From Ascaphus truei (Eukaryota; Chordata; Amphibia; Anura; Ascaphidae), in assembly GCA_036426205.1 (NCBI GenBank), contig CM071571.1, forward strand, positions 108,287,257 to 108,351,256: DNA of 64,000 nt, in the 5' to 3' direction. Positions 45,866 to 57,202 of this stretch are shown piece by piece. The stretch's first letter is position 1. Each line of letters opens with the position of its first letter. The notes below the pieces were generated by a model that saw only the letters and a list, made by a program, of their open reading frames with translations, did not search any database and was not told where the DNA came from. The position numbers and the translations under genes are program-made.

Positions 45866-48087
45866 TATTGTATTGTATTGTATTGTATTGTATTGTATGT
45901 CTTTATTTATATAGCGCCATTAATGTACATAGCGCTTCACAGTAGTAATACATGTGGTAATCGAATAAATAACAGATAATATAAATAACAGATCATGGGA
46001 ATAAGTGCTTTAGACATAAACATAACATTAAGGAAGAGGAGTCCCTGCCCCGAGGAGCTTACAATCTAATTGGTAGGTAGGGAGAACGTACAGAGACAGG
46101 AGGAGGGAATTCTGGTAAGTGCGTCTGCAGGGGGCCAAGCTTTATGTATCATGTGTTCAGAATGTTCACAGTGCTATTCGTATGCTTCTTTAAGCAAGTG
46201 TGCCTTAAGGTGGGTCTTAAAGGTGGATAGAGAGGGTGCTAGTCGGGTACTGAGGGGAAGGGCATTCCAGAGGTGTGGGGCAGTCAGTGAAAAAGGTTTA
46301 AGGCGGGAGAGGGCTTTAGATACAAAGGGGGTAGAAAGAAGACATCCTTGAGCAGAACGCAAGAGTCGGGTGGTGCATAGCGAGAAATTAGGGCTGAGAT
46401 GTAAGGAGGGGCAGAAGAGTGTAAAGCTTTAAAAGTGAGGAGAAGAATGGAGTGTGAGATGCAGGATTTGATTGGAAGCCAGGAGAGGGATTTCAGGAGG
46501 GGAGATGCTGAGACAGATCTAGGAAAGAGTAGAGTTATTCTGGCAGCAGCATTTAGGATAGATTGTAAGGGAGACAGGTGAGAGGCAGGAAGGCCGGACA
46601 GCAGGAGGTTACAGTAATCAAGATGGGAGAGAATGAGGGCCTGAGTCAGAGTTTTAGCAGTCGAGCAACAGAGGAAAGAGCGTATCTTTGTTATATTGCG
46701 GAGGAAAAAGCGACAAGTTTTAGAAATGTTTTGAATGTGAGGGGCGAATGTGAGAGAGGAGTCGAGTGTGACCCCTAGGCAGCGTGCTTGGGCTACTGGG
46801 TGGATGATCGTAGTTCCAACAGTAATGTGGAAGGAGATAGTAGGGCCAGGTTTGGGAGGAAGTATGAGGAGCTCTGTTTTAGCCATGTTGAGTTTAAGGC
46901 GACGGAGGGCCATCCAGGATGATATAGCAGAGAGACATTCAGAAACTTTGGTCTGTATAGCAGGTGTAAGGTCAGGTGTTGAAAAGTATATTTGTGTGTC
47001 GTCAGCATAGAGGTGATATTTAAACCCAAAAGATGTTATTAGGTCACCTAGAGAGAGTGTGTACAGAGAAAAGAGAAGAGGTCCCAGGACAGAGCCCTGG
47101 GGTACCCCCACAGAGAGATCAATAGAGGAGGAGGAGGTGTTAGCAGAAGAAACACTGAAAGTACGATGGGAGAGGTAAGATGAGATCCAGGATAGAGCTT
47201 TGTTCCGAATACCAAGAGTATGGAGAATGTGAAGGAGAAGAGGGTGGTCCACGGTGTCAAATGCTGCAGAGAGGTCGAGTAATATGAGCAGAGTGTAATG
47301 ACCTCTGTCTTTGGCAGCATGGAGGTCGTCAGTTATTTTAGTGAGGGCTGTTTCCGTGGAGTGAGCAGTGCGGAAGCCAGATTGTAGAGGGTCTAGGAGA
47401 GAATAGGTGTTGAGAAAATGGAGCAAGCGAGAGAATACAAGACGTTCAAGGAATTTAGAGGCAAAAGGCAGGAGGGAGACAGGTCGATAGTTAGAAAGAC
47501 AGGTAGGGTCAAGCTTGCTATTTTTGAGTAATGGTATGACTGTTGCATGTTTGAAGGAGGATGGAAAGGTTCCAGAGCAGAGGGAGGAGTGTGTGAGCGT
47601 AGGGATTATAGTAGGAGCAAGAGGTTTTAGGAGATGGGAGGGAATGGGGTCAAGAGGGCAAGTGGTAGAGGGAGAAGTGGCGATCAACAGCGACACATCC
47701 TCCTCTGAGACAGTGGAAAAAGAGTCAAGGAAGGCAGGAGGAGATTTAGGAAGAGGTGTAGGATGGGAAGAAGAAACAGAGGGGATGTTCTGACGTATGG
47801 ATTCCACCTTTTCCTTAAAATAGTCAGCAAAGTCCTGAGCGGAGATGGAGGAAGGAGAGGCAGCTGAGGGTGGTTTGAGTAGAGTATCAAAGACAGAGAA
47901 CAGTTGGCATGGGTTAGACTTGTGCATGTTGATTAGTGCAGAAAAGTAGGCTTGTTTAGCTTGCGAGAGGGCAGAGTTTAAACAGGATAGCATAAATTTG
48001 TAGTGAAGGAAGTCTGCGAGTGTGAGAGACTTCCTCCAGAGGCGTTCAGAGGAACGAGTGGAGGAAGGTGATTTGTACATGTAACAA
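45866..48087 (-). mobile_element. 5'-truncated L2/CR1-type LINE with pentanucleotide tail
   Basis: The 3' end lies at low coordinates: a (TATTG)n run (45866-45898), i.e. (CAATA)n on the minus strand, preceded by GCGCTATATAAATAAAG, the classic tail of this clade, and TAAGCTCCTCGGGGCAGGGA. The RT ORF fills most of the rest. The upstream apurinic-type endonuclease is missing; the element starts near 48087 at the endonuclease-RT linker. Confidence 0.9.
46284..48080 (-). pseudogene. LINE reverse transcriptase (598-codon open frame, truncated)
   Basis: The frame contains, in order, [44 protein letters not shown]...[19 protein letters not shown] (RT 1), [14 protein letters not shown] (RT 2), [19 protein letters not shown] (motif A), [18 protein letters not shown] (motif B), [12 protein letters not shown] (catalytic YADD) and [11 protein letters not shown] (thumb). 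No stop in nearly 600 codons suggests a young copy. The C-terminus ([20 protein letters not shown], 46174-46330) lies in the next frame, so one indel near 46330 separates it. It lacks the N-terminal endonuclease, hence probably inactive. Confidence 0.92.
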
Positions 48088-48279
48088 CTATTATTGTTAT
48101 ATTAAATTACGTGCCTAAATTCGAATTTCTACTCCTCAAATATTAGATCTAGGCACAACAATATGAATACATGTAACATACAAATGTTTCACATATTACT
48201 ATTGATGTTATTAATGTTATACCTTTCTTTCCCACTGTTATCCCTGTTATTATGAAAGTCCTGTTAGCTGCAGGCAGTA

Positions 48280-48840
48280 ACAGATTAAATATGTGGTTTT
48301 TTGACCCCCCTTGTGCTCCTCTTTGATGGACAGGAGTGCGGTGATGACTCATGGCCTGTCTAAGCCTATAAGGGATAGGTACAGACCATGAGTCCGCCCC
48401 TGTCTCCTGAGGAAGAGGTAGAGCCAAAACGTATTCAGTCTTGTTCCTTCTCTGGTAAAGAGAGGAAGCAAAGAGCTGTTAGTCTCTCCTATGGCAGGAT
48501 GAATATTCTGACCCCCAGCTTCTGAGCTGGGGGAACATCTGACTCAGGAAGATGACCCTATACTATCAGGGTCAAGCATCATCCAGAGGTGGGAAACCTC
48601 TGAACCCTTGCACCACTGTAAGACCATCCTGCAGTGACAGCCAATAAAGATCCTGTTCTAATATACCTCAGTCTGAGTATCAGTCCTTGGGCTGAAGGAG
48701 AAAGAGTGCAGTAGTGGGGGCTGACCTTCGAACATCCTGGAGGCGCTAAGTACCATGAGAAGAACCAGAGGAAGAACCTAAGCCTGTCCTGATCTCCACA
48801 CTACCGCAGATCAGATCAGCCCCCCATGACCCTAACAGGT
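48280..48840 (+). other. Hammerhead-like leader and LTR-like 3' segment
   Basis: CTCCTGAGGAAGAGGTAGAG, CCAAAACGTATTC (48404-48438) has the CTGAGGA box, a weak stem II and AAAA in place of GAAA. Further on AATAAAGATCCTG (48643) could be a polyadenylation signal, followed by a GGAGGCGCTAAG stretch. Whether this is one element or two is unclear. Confidence 0.35.
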
Positions 48841-49871
48841 ATCGCATCACTCACTTTGTAGCATAGGCTGTGTATCTCCCACTTGTGTGGTGGGGGAGAA
48901 ACAGTGCTACAGTTAAATGGTGACACAGTCACAATAACAGCATGTAAATGCGGTAATATATGAAAATATAATACCTATAGACAATACTGTATTTTGACAA
49001 TCCCAAAAAAATATTTAATTGTATCAATGTACTGTAATAACATTAGTATAACAAATATAGTATTACTATAGCATATTCAATATTAAAACATTGAGCAATT
49101 AAAAATAAGGTTTTTTTTATTAATTTTTTAAAGCATCATATTTTTTCTCCTTTGAAAAGGTCAACTTGCAACATGTAGCTGTCATCAAAAACTACTTTAC
49201 GCATGAAAAAAAGGCGTTTAGATTCAGATTTTGTCAAAAATGAACTGACAAATAATTGATCTCAAAAATAGATGGCACAATTTTAGACCGAGTTCATACA
49301 GTACAACAAATAACGTCTTCATCAAAAAGAATCTTGTGGAACTGCTGGAGGGCTCTGTATAGTTCCAGGACTAACTGAACAAGATATAAGAATTGAGGCC
49401 ACATTGCAGACAGATTAATGGAATTGCCGCTTTTTATACTACACGTGTAGCAAAACAGAGAAATGGCAGAGGCATATACAGTATGTTGCACATCTTTATG
49501 CTGTATTGTTTTTAATATTTACATTAATTGCATAGAAAACCCCACTTTATAGAACATAGAGTATATACTTAAATATTGCAATGATATGTAAGCAATGCCA
49601 GAATTTGCATGGTCAATAAAATATAAAACGATTTCATATGTTTAACATTAAAACTGTCATTCCATTGCACAAAAATAATTCCTAACATCCACTATAATAC
49701 ATATCGCAGCATTTCATGGAAAATAATTTTTCCTTGCTAAATTGCCAAATCTTATACTGCAGGAAACAAAGAATTACTTTGTTTTTTTTTATTGTTGTTC
49801 GAAAAACTATACATACATACATGTATAATGAAACATATAATAGCGATTCAATATGTTACTTTATTTATTTA
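48841..49871. other. No recognised feature
   Basis: AT-rich with several A and T runs; no supported gene or repeat. Confidence 0.45.
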
Positions 49872-50711
49872 TGTAGCCATGCTGTAAAATGGTCTGCAGT
49901 TGTCTCTCCTGCTGGCAGTAAACCTGGTAAGTTACAGGGATGCCAGCAGTAATCATGGAGGTTTGCCCTCACACCCTTGTGAGGTGCCCTATGTATGAAT
50001 GGGAGTGGCTACATACTCTGAGTCCACAGTTAGTGACATCAGAGATGTGCCTGTTTTCTGAGGTATATAAGGCACAGAACTGCCCAAAGTTAGTGTGTTG
50101 GGGGAGAGCGTTGGAGAGAGTTGAAGGAATAAGTCTGTGTTGAGACTTGGGAAATGAAGGACCCACTAGTGCAGTAACTAGTGGCCCGTTTCTACATGAA
50201 ATAGCATCAAGCCTGACAAGGCCACACTGTGTCCAGGGACCTGGCACAGGGGTGATATCCTTGCGGGGAGTGGGGATCCCACTCCATTGGGAGGGCGTAC
50301 CTTTTCAAGGGACAGTACGGCGAGATGTGCGGCTGAGCTAACCGCTGCAAGGGGCAGTTTGTCCATACCATCATCAATAAAGATGCCCTGTTCAAAGACA
50401 ACCCCACTGTGTGAGTGTGAAGTTACTCTCCAGTGGAAGTCACCACCAAGAAGGAGTTCCTCATCAGACCCATCTCCCTGCGGACGCAGAGATCCTGATG
50501 AAGTGGAGGCGCTGCACGTGATATAGGTAGGACTCGCACACACTACCTCAGCTGCCTGTCTGGATTGACAATCCCCGAACACATCATGCGGGAGACTCAG
50601 GAGTCCTGTTGCCAACAGGTGCACCACCAGACACGACCATGTAATGGGGACTGGTTAGACCACGGGCCAATATGAGATTGGGTGGGTCATACTAGAGGGA
50701 AAACCCGTTAC
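49872..50711 (+). mobile_element. Probable solo LTR (boundaries approximate)
   Basis: TGTAAAATGG near 49891 and CCGTTACA ending at 50711 could be the TG...CA ends. GAGGTATATAAGGCA (50061-50073) is a strong TATA box, and the same GAGGTATATAAGGA phrase is in the LTR-like segment at 52830. No matching target duplication was found and no internal coding region adjoins, so a solo LTR is the simplest reading. Confidence 0.5.
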
Positions 50712-50925
50712 ATTTATAAAATGTTTTACCAGGAAGAAATACATTGAGAGTTGCCTCTCCTTTTCAAGTACATATGTCCTGGGCACAGTTATGATAACAA
50801 TGCATGGTTACATTAAATGAACAGGATTATCCATTATATTTAAAGACATTGCATGAACAGTTGAAAATAATATATGTTATAGGGATATGTAACCGTTGCA
50901 GACCAGATTAAAATACTAGGACACC
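50705..50925 (-). mobile_element. LINE 3' end fragment (minus)
   Basis: AAATGTTTTACCAG..., TATGTCCTGGGCACAG, GGTTACATTAAATGAA and GGATATGTAACCGTTGCAGA match 29893-30105 in order, so this is a second copy of the same LINE's terminal ~220 bp, truncated. Confidence 0.75.
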
Positions 50926-52689
50926 TTTAAATACTTAAACATAATACCAGTGTAAAATATCTTTTTGGACATAATTTTCACATACATGTGATTGAATCTT
51001 TAGTTTAATTTTTTCATTTAAGATGTTATTGGGATGTGCACAGAAAATCAAGCTCCGAATAATATGTTGAGCCCTGAAAATATCAATTCTTCTTCTCCTG
51101 CAATTTTTGAAACGGAAAATACATTAATCAATATGTTTGAGGAACAACAAAACATAGCACTAGAAGTTACGATAACGAGGCAAGCTTTTCATCTATAATG
51201 AGCAGTGTTTTAGAAAATTACCTACAATTTTGCATGGATTTTATAAGTGCTATTCAAATGCTTAATAATACTGTTCAAAAAGAAATGTAAAAAATGCAAT
51301 GTATCCTTGTGATGGCAAGGGCAGCATTGCACCCACAATAAAGATTAAGACCACATGTTGCATATCAACAGGGCTACACTGATGAAAGGGTTAACTTTCC
51401 ACTCTGGGTGTGGAAAATGCCTGGTCCTGGTTAAAATATTACCAGTGTGTTTTGTGTGAACTTTGTATTGGTTTCTGTATGCCTGGGCAAGGGATAATGG
51501 CTGTATACACCACTATCAACTATACATTGTGTCAGGGGTTTGTTGGTTATTGTATGGGCAGGTTCTGTTTCTAGGAACAATGGGAGAGTGGAGAGAGACA
51601 TGCCCACCTGCTTGGAGAGTACATACTCCAAGGCTGGAGCATTGTTCTCTCCTCGGCAGCAAAGCATCTGATACTACAGGGTGCCTGGAACTGTGGATCT
51701 GCATTTGGGTCGTAGCCCCATCGGCACTGCTCCTATTGGCCATTTTGTTTTTCCCACTTTCCCAGTCCCCGCCCTCTAGGCTGTCCTTTTGCTTTTGACT
51801 CTGCCCCATCATCGGATTGGTCAATTACAGATGCCAAATTCATTCAGGATTGACTGAGCGATTAAAGGGTTAATCCTGATTGGTCAATGACCGATATCCA
51901 TGTTTTTGTATGGAGACAGTGAACTACACAAGTCAGCTCCAACATAGACTTCCATGAGCTGTAAGGGTTTGTCTCAATGACTGGAGACCCCCTTTTGTTA
52001 TGGTTACGAACTGAAGAGAGGTCCCGTTGCAACTCTAGACTAGGGACTCCTGCTGGAGTGTTGATACTAAAGTAAGATCATTTCGACAGTGCCCTGCACA
52101 AAGCTTCAAGAGTCACTTTGTATTGGGGAGATTGTATGTGCTGCTATTAGCTTTGGCTAATTAAATTAACCTATTGTTAATGTGACCGTTGGGGTAGCTG
52201 GAATCACAAAGCTAGGATGAAGCCCAGCTAGATACCCCTAAATCCATGTAACTTGGCCACCTATGTAAGGCTTATTTTGGCCAAATGTATTTAATATCTG
52301 GGGAAAAACAGGGAATGAATAATGCACTACAGTATATATGTAAGCCCAATCACTTTATTCTCTGTTAATGCAATCCCCCAGTCTAGTTGAGCAAGCAATA
52401 TGAGGTAAAGTATTTTGTGATCTATGTGTAAGCACTGTGATGTGATTTGGGAGTCAGCCCTGTAAAGTGTTAATTGGATTATGTGACTATATGTACTCAT
52501 TTCTAAGATAGCAGTCTTGTAATGTGATTTGCATGCGAGTTGCATTTCTATGGATGGGGACTTTGTGATTTAATCAGCTGAGGTTCCTGAAGATAAATGT
52601 GTATTGAGACAATGGTTGGAAGCGTGGAGGTGTTACAGACATTTAGTGAGTGTGAAATATTGAACAATCAGGCCTGGGGATGGGCTATC
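50926..52689. other. No recognised gene
   Basis: Contains TTAATCCTGATTGGTCAATGA-type phrases (51840-51890) repeated on both sides of a short spacer, but no clear element ends or coding frames. Some of it may be the upstream part of the LTR element that ends at 53348. Confidence 0.4.
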
Positions 52690-53348
52690 TGTTCTTTTCA
52701 GACTGTGAGGCTGACCAGTGGGAGGCCTGGAGTGCCTTGGAACGCCCCTGCACTGGCTTCAGTGGCACCAACCTAATCCGTGCTCTGATTGGCCAGCAGA
52801 CCCCTCCCATGTAAAGGATAGCCACCAAGAGGTATATAAGGAATACTGCTGGTTAGAGCAAGAGGCTATCAGAGGGAGAGACACTCTGGGAAGGAGTGTG
52901 GAGATTCCCTCAGAGAGGCTATCAGACTGAGAGACACTCTGGAAAAGGAGTTTGGAGATTCCCTCAGAGGACCGACTGAGAGACACTCTGGGAAGGAGTG
53001 TGGAGATTCCCTCAGATGACCATCTGAGAGACTGAGACATTCTGTGAAGGCGTTTGGATCTTGACAGTGACCAGCTGCAGATACATGTCAGAGGCTCTGC
53101 TGTGTGATCAGCACTCTGATATCCTGGACGAGAAGTGGTCAGGGCAAGCCCTCTTGATGCAGGCTCCTGCACCTAGTGAGGCTAGAGTCTACTCCCCAGG
53201 CCCCCAGTTGGTATTGTATCTTGTTTTGTACATCTTTGTTTTGTCTGCTGGTGTGCCAGAATAAACCCCATTTTATTCAACAACTTTGTCCTGTCTGGTG
53301 CTAGTGATCCCGGTGGTTTCGGTGTAAAAGTACTGGTCTCCTGTGACA
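52690..53348 (+). mobile_element. LTR-like 3' portion (TATA, minisatellite, poly(A) signal, CA end)
   Basis: GAGGTATATAAGG at 52829-52841, a ~50 bp minisatellite, AATAAA at 53260-53265, then TTTGTCCTGTCTGGTGC and the terminal CTGTGACA at 53341-53348. Same 3' end as the minus fragment at 41898. The left end is not identified. Confidence 0.6.
52876..53035 (+). repeat. Minisatellite inside the LTR-like segment
   Basis: About four units of GAGAGACACTCTGGGAAGGA followed by GTGTGGAGATTCCCTCAGA, with small differences. It lies just downstream of the TATA box. Confidence 0.85.
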
Positions 53349-53656
53349 GTTAACCTCTGTGTTCTGCTTGGTGATTACTGTATGATCGCAGGGTAGTCTT
53401 ATAAACCCCATGTGTGACAGTACTAAAATATGTTTTATCACAGATTAATAAGAGTATAGGGAAAGGATTACAGGGTACATCAAATTAACAACACAATGAT
53501 ACATCTTCCATTGCATTCAGGTGTTAAACCAAACAAAAGATACCCATGCGCAAAGTACAGGAGAAAAGCATGCATATACTATAAATAACGCTGATAGGTT
53601 ATGTCAGATCTGGAGATGAATCCGTTGTTAATACATTACTACCGGTATGTTAGAGA

Positions 53657-54172
53657 ACGAAATTAATTTGCAAAAGGTAACAAATAAATATGTGGAAAAA
53701 TCCAAGCGCAATGCCGAAACATAAAATAAACTCTAAAATAGGATATGTCAGATCTGGAGATTAATCCATTGTTAAAACAGATGCAGCCACGAGTATCCGA
53801 ACACTTGCCTTGGGAAATCTGGGGCAATCTCCCAGTAATGCTGCAACATTTCTGTGACATTTCTGCAGACAGACTAATGGCCCATCGGATTAACATAGTT
53901 AATCCGTTTGAATGGGGCTGGCAGGGATGCCCGCTATGTTAATCTGATGGGCCATTAGTCTGTCTGCAGAAATGTCACAGAAATGTTGCAGCATTACTGG
54001 GAGATTGCCCCAGATTTTCCAAGGCAAGTTTTCGGATACTAGTGGCTGCATCTGTATTAACAATGGATTAATCTCCAGATCTGACATATCCTATTTTAGA
54101 GTTTATTTTATGTTTCGGCATTGCGCTTGGATTTTTCCACATATTTATTTGTTAACTTTTGCAAATTAATAC
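53657..54172. mobile_element. ~515 bp near-perfect palindrome (foldback element)
   Basis: TTTGCAAAAGGTAACAAATA at the left mirrors TTTGTTAACTTTTGCAAATT at the right. Arms of about 240 bp include GATATGTCAGATCTGGAGAT and GACAGACTAATGGCCCATC. The spacer is ~30 bp. Partial copies of the arm end lie at 53580-53650 and 54166-54300, so the element sits in a cluster of relatives. Mirror-image short frames on both strands are a by-product. Confidence 0.9.
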
Positions 54173-54673
54173 TTAATATCGGATACTCGTGGCTGCATCT
54201 GTACATTACAAGCAGTATGTTAGGAATTAAATAAGTTGCAAAATGTATCAAATAAATCTGTGCAAAAATCCAAGCGCAATGCTGAAATATATCATGATCA
54301 ACACAACATCATGCAAACAAGCATGATAACTAGAGATGGGCGGAACGGTTCAAATCCATTTCCCCGAATTGTTTTAACCAAATCTATCCCCCCACAAAAA
54401 TCCATCTATGATTTGGGGTACTAAAAAATCTGACCGGATACATTTAAATCTGTCACTGAATACAATCTGTGTGAGATCGACAGTGCGCGACATTCAAATG
54501 TAATAAGTGTCTACAGTTGTATACAGTATATCCCCTCAAACGTCCCTCCAAACAAATTAGGGAGAGATGCTTGTGCTGAAAAGGTAGCACACCTGAGGTT
54601 CCTGGCTGGGAGATATGCTAATAGCCCAAACCCACACTTTGTAAAACGATTTCCTTAGCAACTACATACAGTA

Positions 54674-55280
54674 GGGGCCTATTCTATAAACTTCGATAAC
54701 CAACTCTTAGAGGATTTTGAGCTTTTCTCACAAAATTTAGCAAAAATGTATTTATCTGAGCCCTTTTAGGGTATAGATAAATACAGTGACAGGCAATGCA
54801 TTTTTTGGCAAATGGTTGTTTGGAATGAATTTTTATGTTTTCTATTTCTGTTTATTGTTTTAAGTAAATTTGATGTTTTTGTAGGGCTTGTTTTTATTAC
54901 ATTTTAGGATTGTTTAGGCGTTTAATTTATTTAATTGTTCTGTTGGTTAGGGGTTACATTAGCTAGCCGCTAAGGTAATGAAGCTGTATTTATTTTAATT
55001 TTAATACTAGTGTGCATGAGCAGGGGGTCTCCGGAGCAGAACCACGTTGATTGCAGGTCCAGGGACCCCCTGCTTCCCGAGATACAGGCCCCGTTATGGG
55101 GTGCTGGTATCTCCATGCAATGTTTAAATGTCCCGCATCACGTGAACGGGACATTTAAATGCATTGGAGATACCGGCACCCCATACAGGGGCCTGTATCT
55201 CTGGAAGCATGGGGTCCCCGGTCCTGAAATCAATTCAGTTCTGTTCCAGAAACCCCCTGCTAATGCACACTAGTATTAAT
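54674..55280. mobile_element. Half-element of the giant-palindrome family, with nested foldback
   Basis: Starts GGGGCCTATTCTATAAAC, includes GCATTTTTTGGCAAATGGTTG (as at 32315 and 38520), a half hairpin AGCCGCTAAGGTAATGAAGC (54964) and the foldback 55015-55275 (GGGGGTCTCCGGAGCAGAAC mirrored by GTTCCAGAAACCCCCTGC) centred on CACGTGAACGGG. Confidence 0.7.
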
Positions 55281-55589
55281 ATTTTAATAAAAACACTGCG
55301 ATCGCTTGCGAGAGATGTGCAGGGAGAGGCAGCGCTCCCTGTGCAGCAAACATTGTGAGAAACTCGCAGAGGGGAGAACTCAGAAAAAATCTCTGATGAT
55401 TTTACTGCTTCACTGTACGGTTTTGGCATTTTCTCACTGCATGGTTTGAGAGGGGTTCCTATTTTATCTGAATACAGCTCAACCCCGTTATACCACGATC
55501 CGCTATAACGTGGTGTGAGTGTGGTGCCCGATTTTTAAAAGCTAATTTTTTTTTAAAGCTTTATTGCTAACGGACGGACGGACATACAC

Positions 55590-55880
55590 AATACTCCCCT
55601 GCACATCACATCACATCCCCCCTGCCCATCACATGCCCCCTTCCTATACTTCACATCCCCCCTTCCTGCACATCACATCCTCCTACCTGCACATCACATC
55701 CCCCTGCCTGAACATCACCCACCCTGCACATCACATCCACCCCTGCCCTTCACATCCCCCTTCCTGCACATCACATCCCCCTGCTTGCACATCACCCCCC
55801 CAGCCTGCACATCACCCCCCTGCAGATCACATCCCCCCTTCCTACACATCACCCCCGCCTGTACATTCCATCCCCCATAC
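55590..55880 (+). repeat. C-rich minisatellite (~18-20 bp unit)
   Basis: Variants of CCTGCACATCACATCCCCC repeat more than ten times. The open frame across it (HITSP-type) is repeat-derived, not a gene. CA-rich tracts follow at 55950-56060. Confidence 0.9.
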
Positions 55881-56269
55881 ACACACCTTCCCCCCTCCCT
55901 CCCTGTACCTCTGCTGGGGTGGGGGGGGAGAGAAGGGAGCTGGTTCCTGGCCGAGGACACACACAGACACACACAGACACAGACTGACATCCCGGCCCAG
56001 ACTCACCAGCTTCTCCTGTACTGCTGACACACACACACACACATACACACATCTCTCCCTCCCTATATCTCCGCCGGGGTTCAGATGTACCTTGATAACT
56101 CAATTGACAAACCGTTCGGAGAGAACATGCCAAACCTTGCAATGTAGCAGCAAACTTATCAACGCTACTAGAATCGGCCCCATAGAGTTGTTAAGACTAA
56201 GGTACCAACCTAATGACTGGAATGGTGGCAGTCACAACATCTAATTTTGTACTTATGCACAAACCAACT

Positions 56270-56833
56270 TACAGATGTAACAAGACTTACTGTCGATGTG
56301 ACCGTGAGAAACTATGTTTAAATCACCAGCATTTATTTGTGTAGTGCACCACAATGTTCCACACCTTCACGGCTCCCCAAGTCTAGGGTCATGGGGACAA
56401 ACCATCTGGCTACCATGGGGATTTTTGTTGACCTCCCAGGAGAATCGGAAGTCAGTCTCATTCTGTAGATGGCCTGATATCCCTGCTATCCCTATCCCTG
56501 TGAAGAGTTCTGGTTTAGAGGGCATATGGGTATACGGGATAGCTCTTGCTCAGTGGGTACCCTGTAGTGTAATTCCAGGTGTAATTATAGGCATGTACCA
56601 GGTGATGCACAACTTCTGTCCTTTAATGCTCCTCCTGTGGGTCATATCGTTTTTATCCGCAATTTCTTTATTCCACAAAGGCATAGCAATGCCTTGATAA
56701 GGCAGAGAAGTTATTCACAAATCATCTATAATATCCACAGAAAGCTAAGAATAATCGTAGCTCTGATAACTGCCTAGGAGGATCCAAAAATGAACCAGTA
56801 GCCGCTCCTTCTTCAGACATTATGCCCAACATA
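56270..56833 (-). pseudogene. Gypsy pol, RT end/RNase H part (minus, decayed)
   Basis: The minus strand just left of the MITE reads VGHNVSEEGAATG then SELRLFLAFCGYYR, the end-of-RT motif that follows the KCQFC region in Gypsy elements. Stops then accumulate and similarity fades towards 56300. It continues the RT that begins on the other side of the MITE. Confidence 0.75.
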
Positions 56834-57200
56834 TTGATGCAGCGGCCGTTATTCGAACACTTCACGCGTCATGTACATCGGAATCCCGATTTGAAACCGC
56901 GGGATGATTTCCAGCCTTCCCGCATTAAGATGTGAGCGCGGCGTGTGCAGAAAAATGAATTTTAGTGTTCTGTCTTTTAAAAACATGAAATTGACACAGT
57001 AGCACGGCAGCACAGTACTGTACACATAACAATTCATCCATTTTATTTCAAACGAAGAAACAGAATCAATGAAATTCAAACAAAACATCCGCGATTAGCG
57101 CGGGTGCCTGGGGCGATTGGCTGCGTTCATGCTGCGTGGGAAACAGCAGAGAACTCAAAATCGGCACTGTGATGTGTTCGAATAATGGCCGCTGCATCAG
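56834..57200 (-). mobile_element. MITE 'M2', copy 2 (367 bp), inside Gypsy RT
   Basis: Reverse-oriented relative of 35149-35523, TA on both sides (56832-56833 and 57201-57202). It cuts the Gypsy RT between the KLSLDKCQFC side and the VGHNVSEEG side, so it is younger than the Gypsy copy. Confidence 0.92.
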
Positions 57201-57202
57201 TA

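Noticed and set aside
46070..47793. Several plus-strand frames of 66-93 codons
   Set aside because: Antisense shadows of the LINE reverse transcriptase on the minus strand.
53700..54130. GCCGAAACATAAA as another hammerhead
   Set aside because: No CTGANGA box or stem II partner in front of it; it is just part of the palindrome arm.
55564..56244. 226-codon frame rich in His, Pro, Ser
   Set aside because: Produced by the C-rich CATCACATCC minisatellite and adjoining CA tract.
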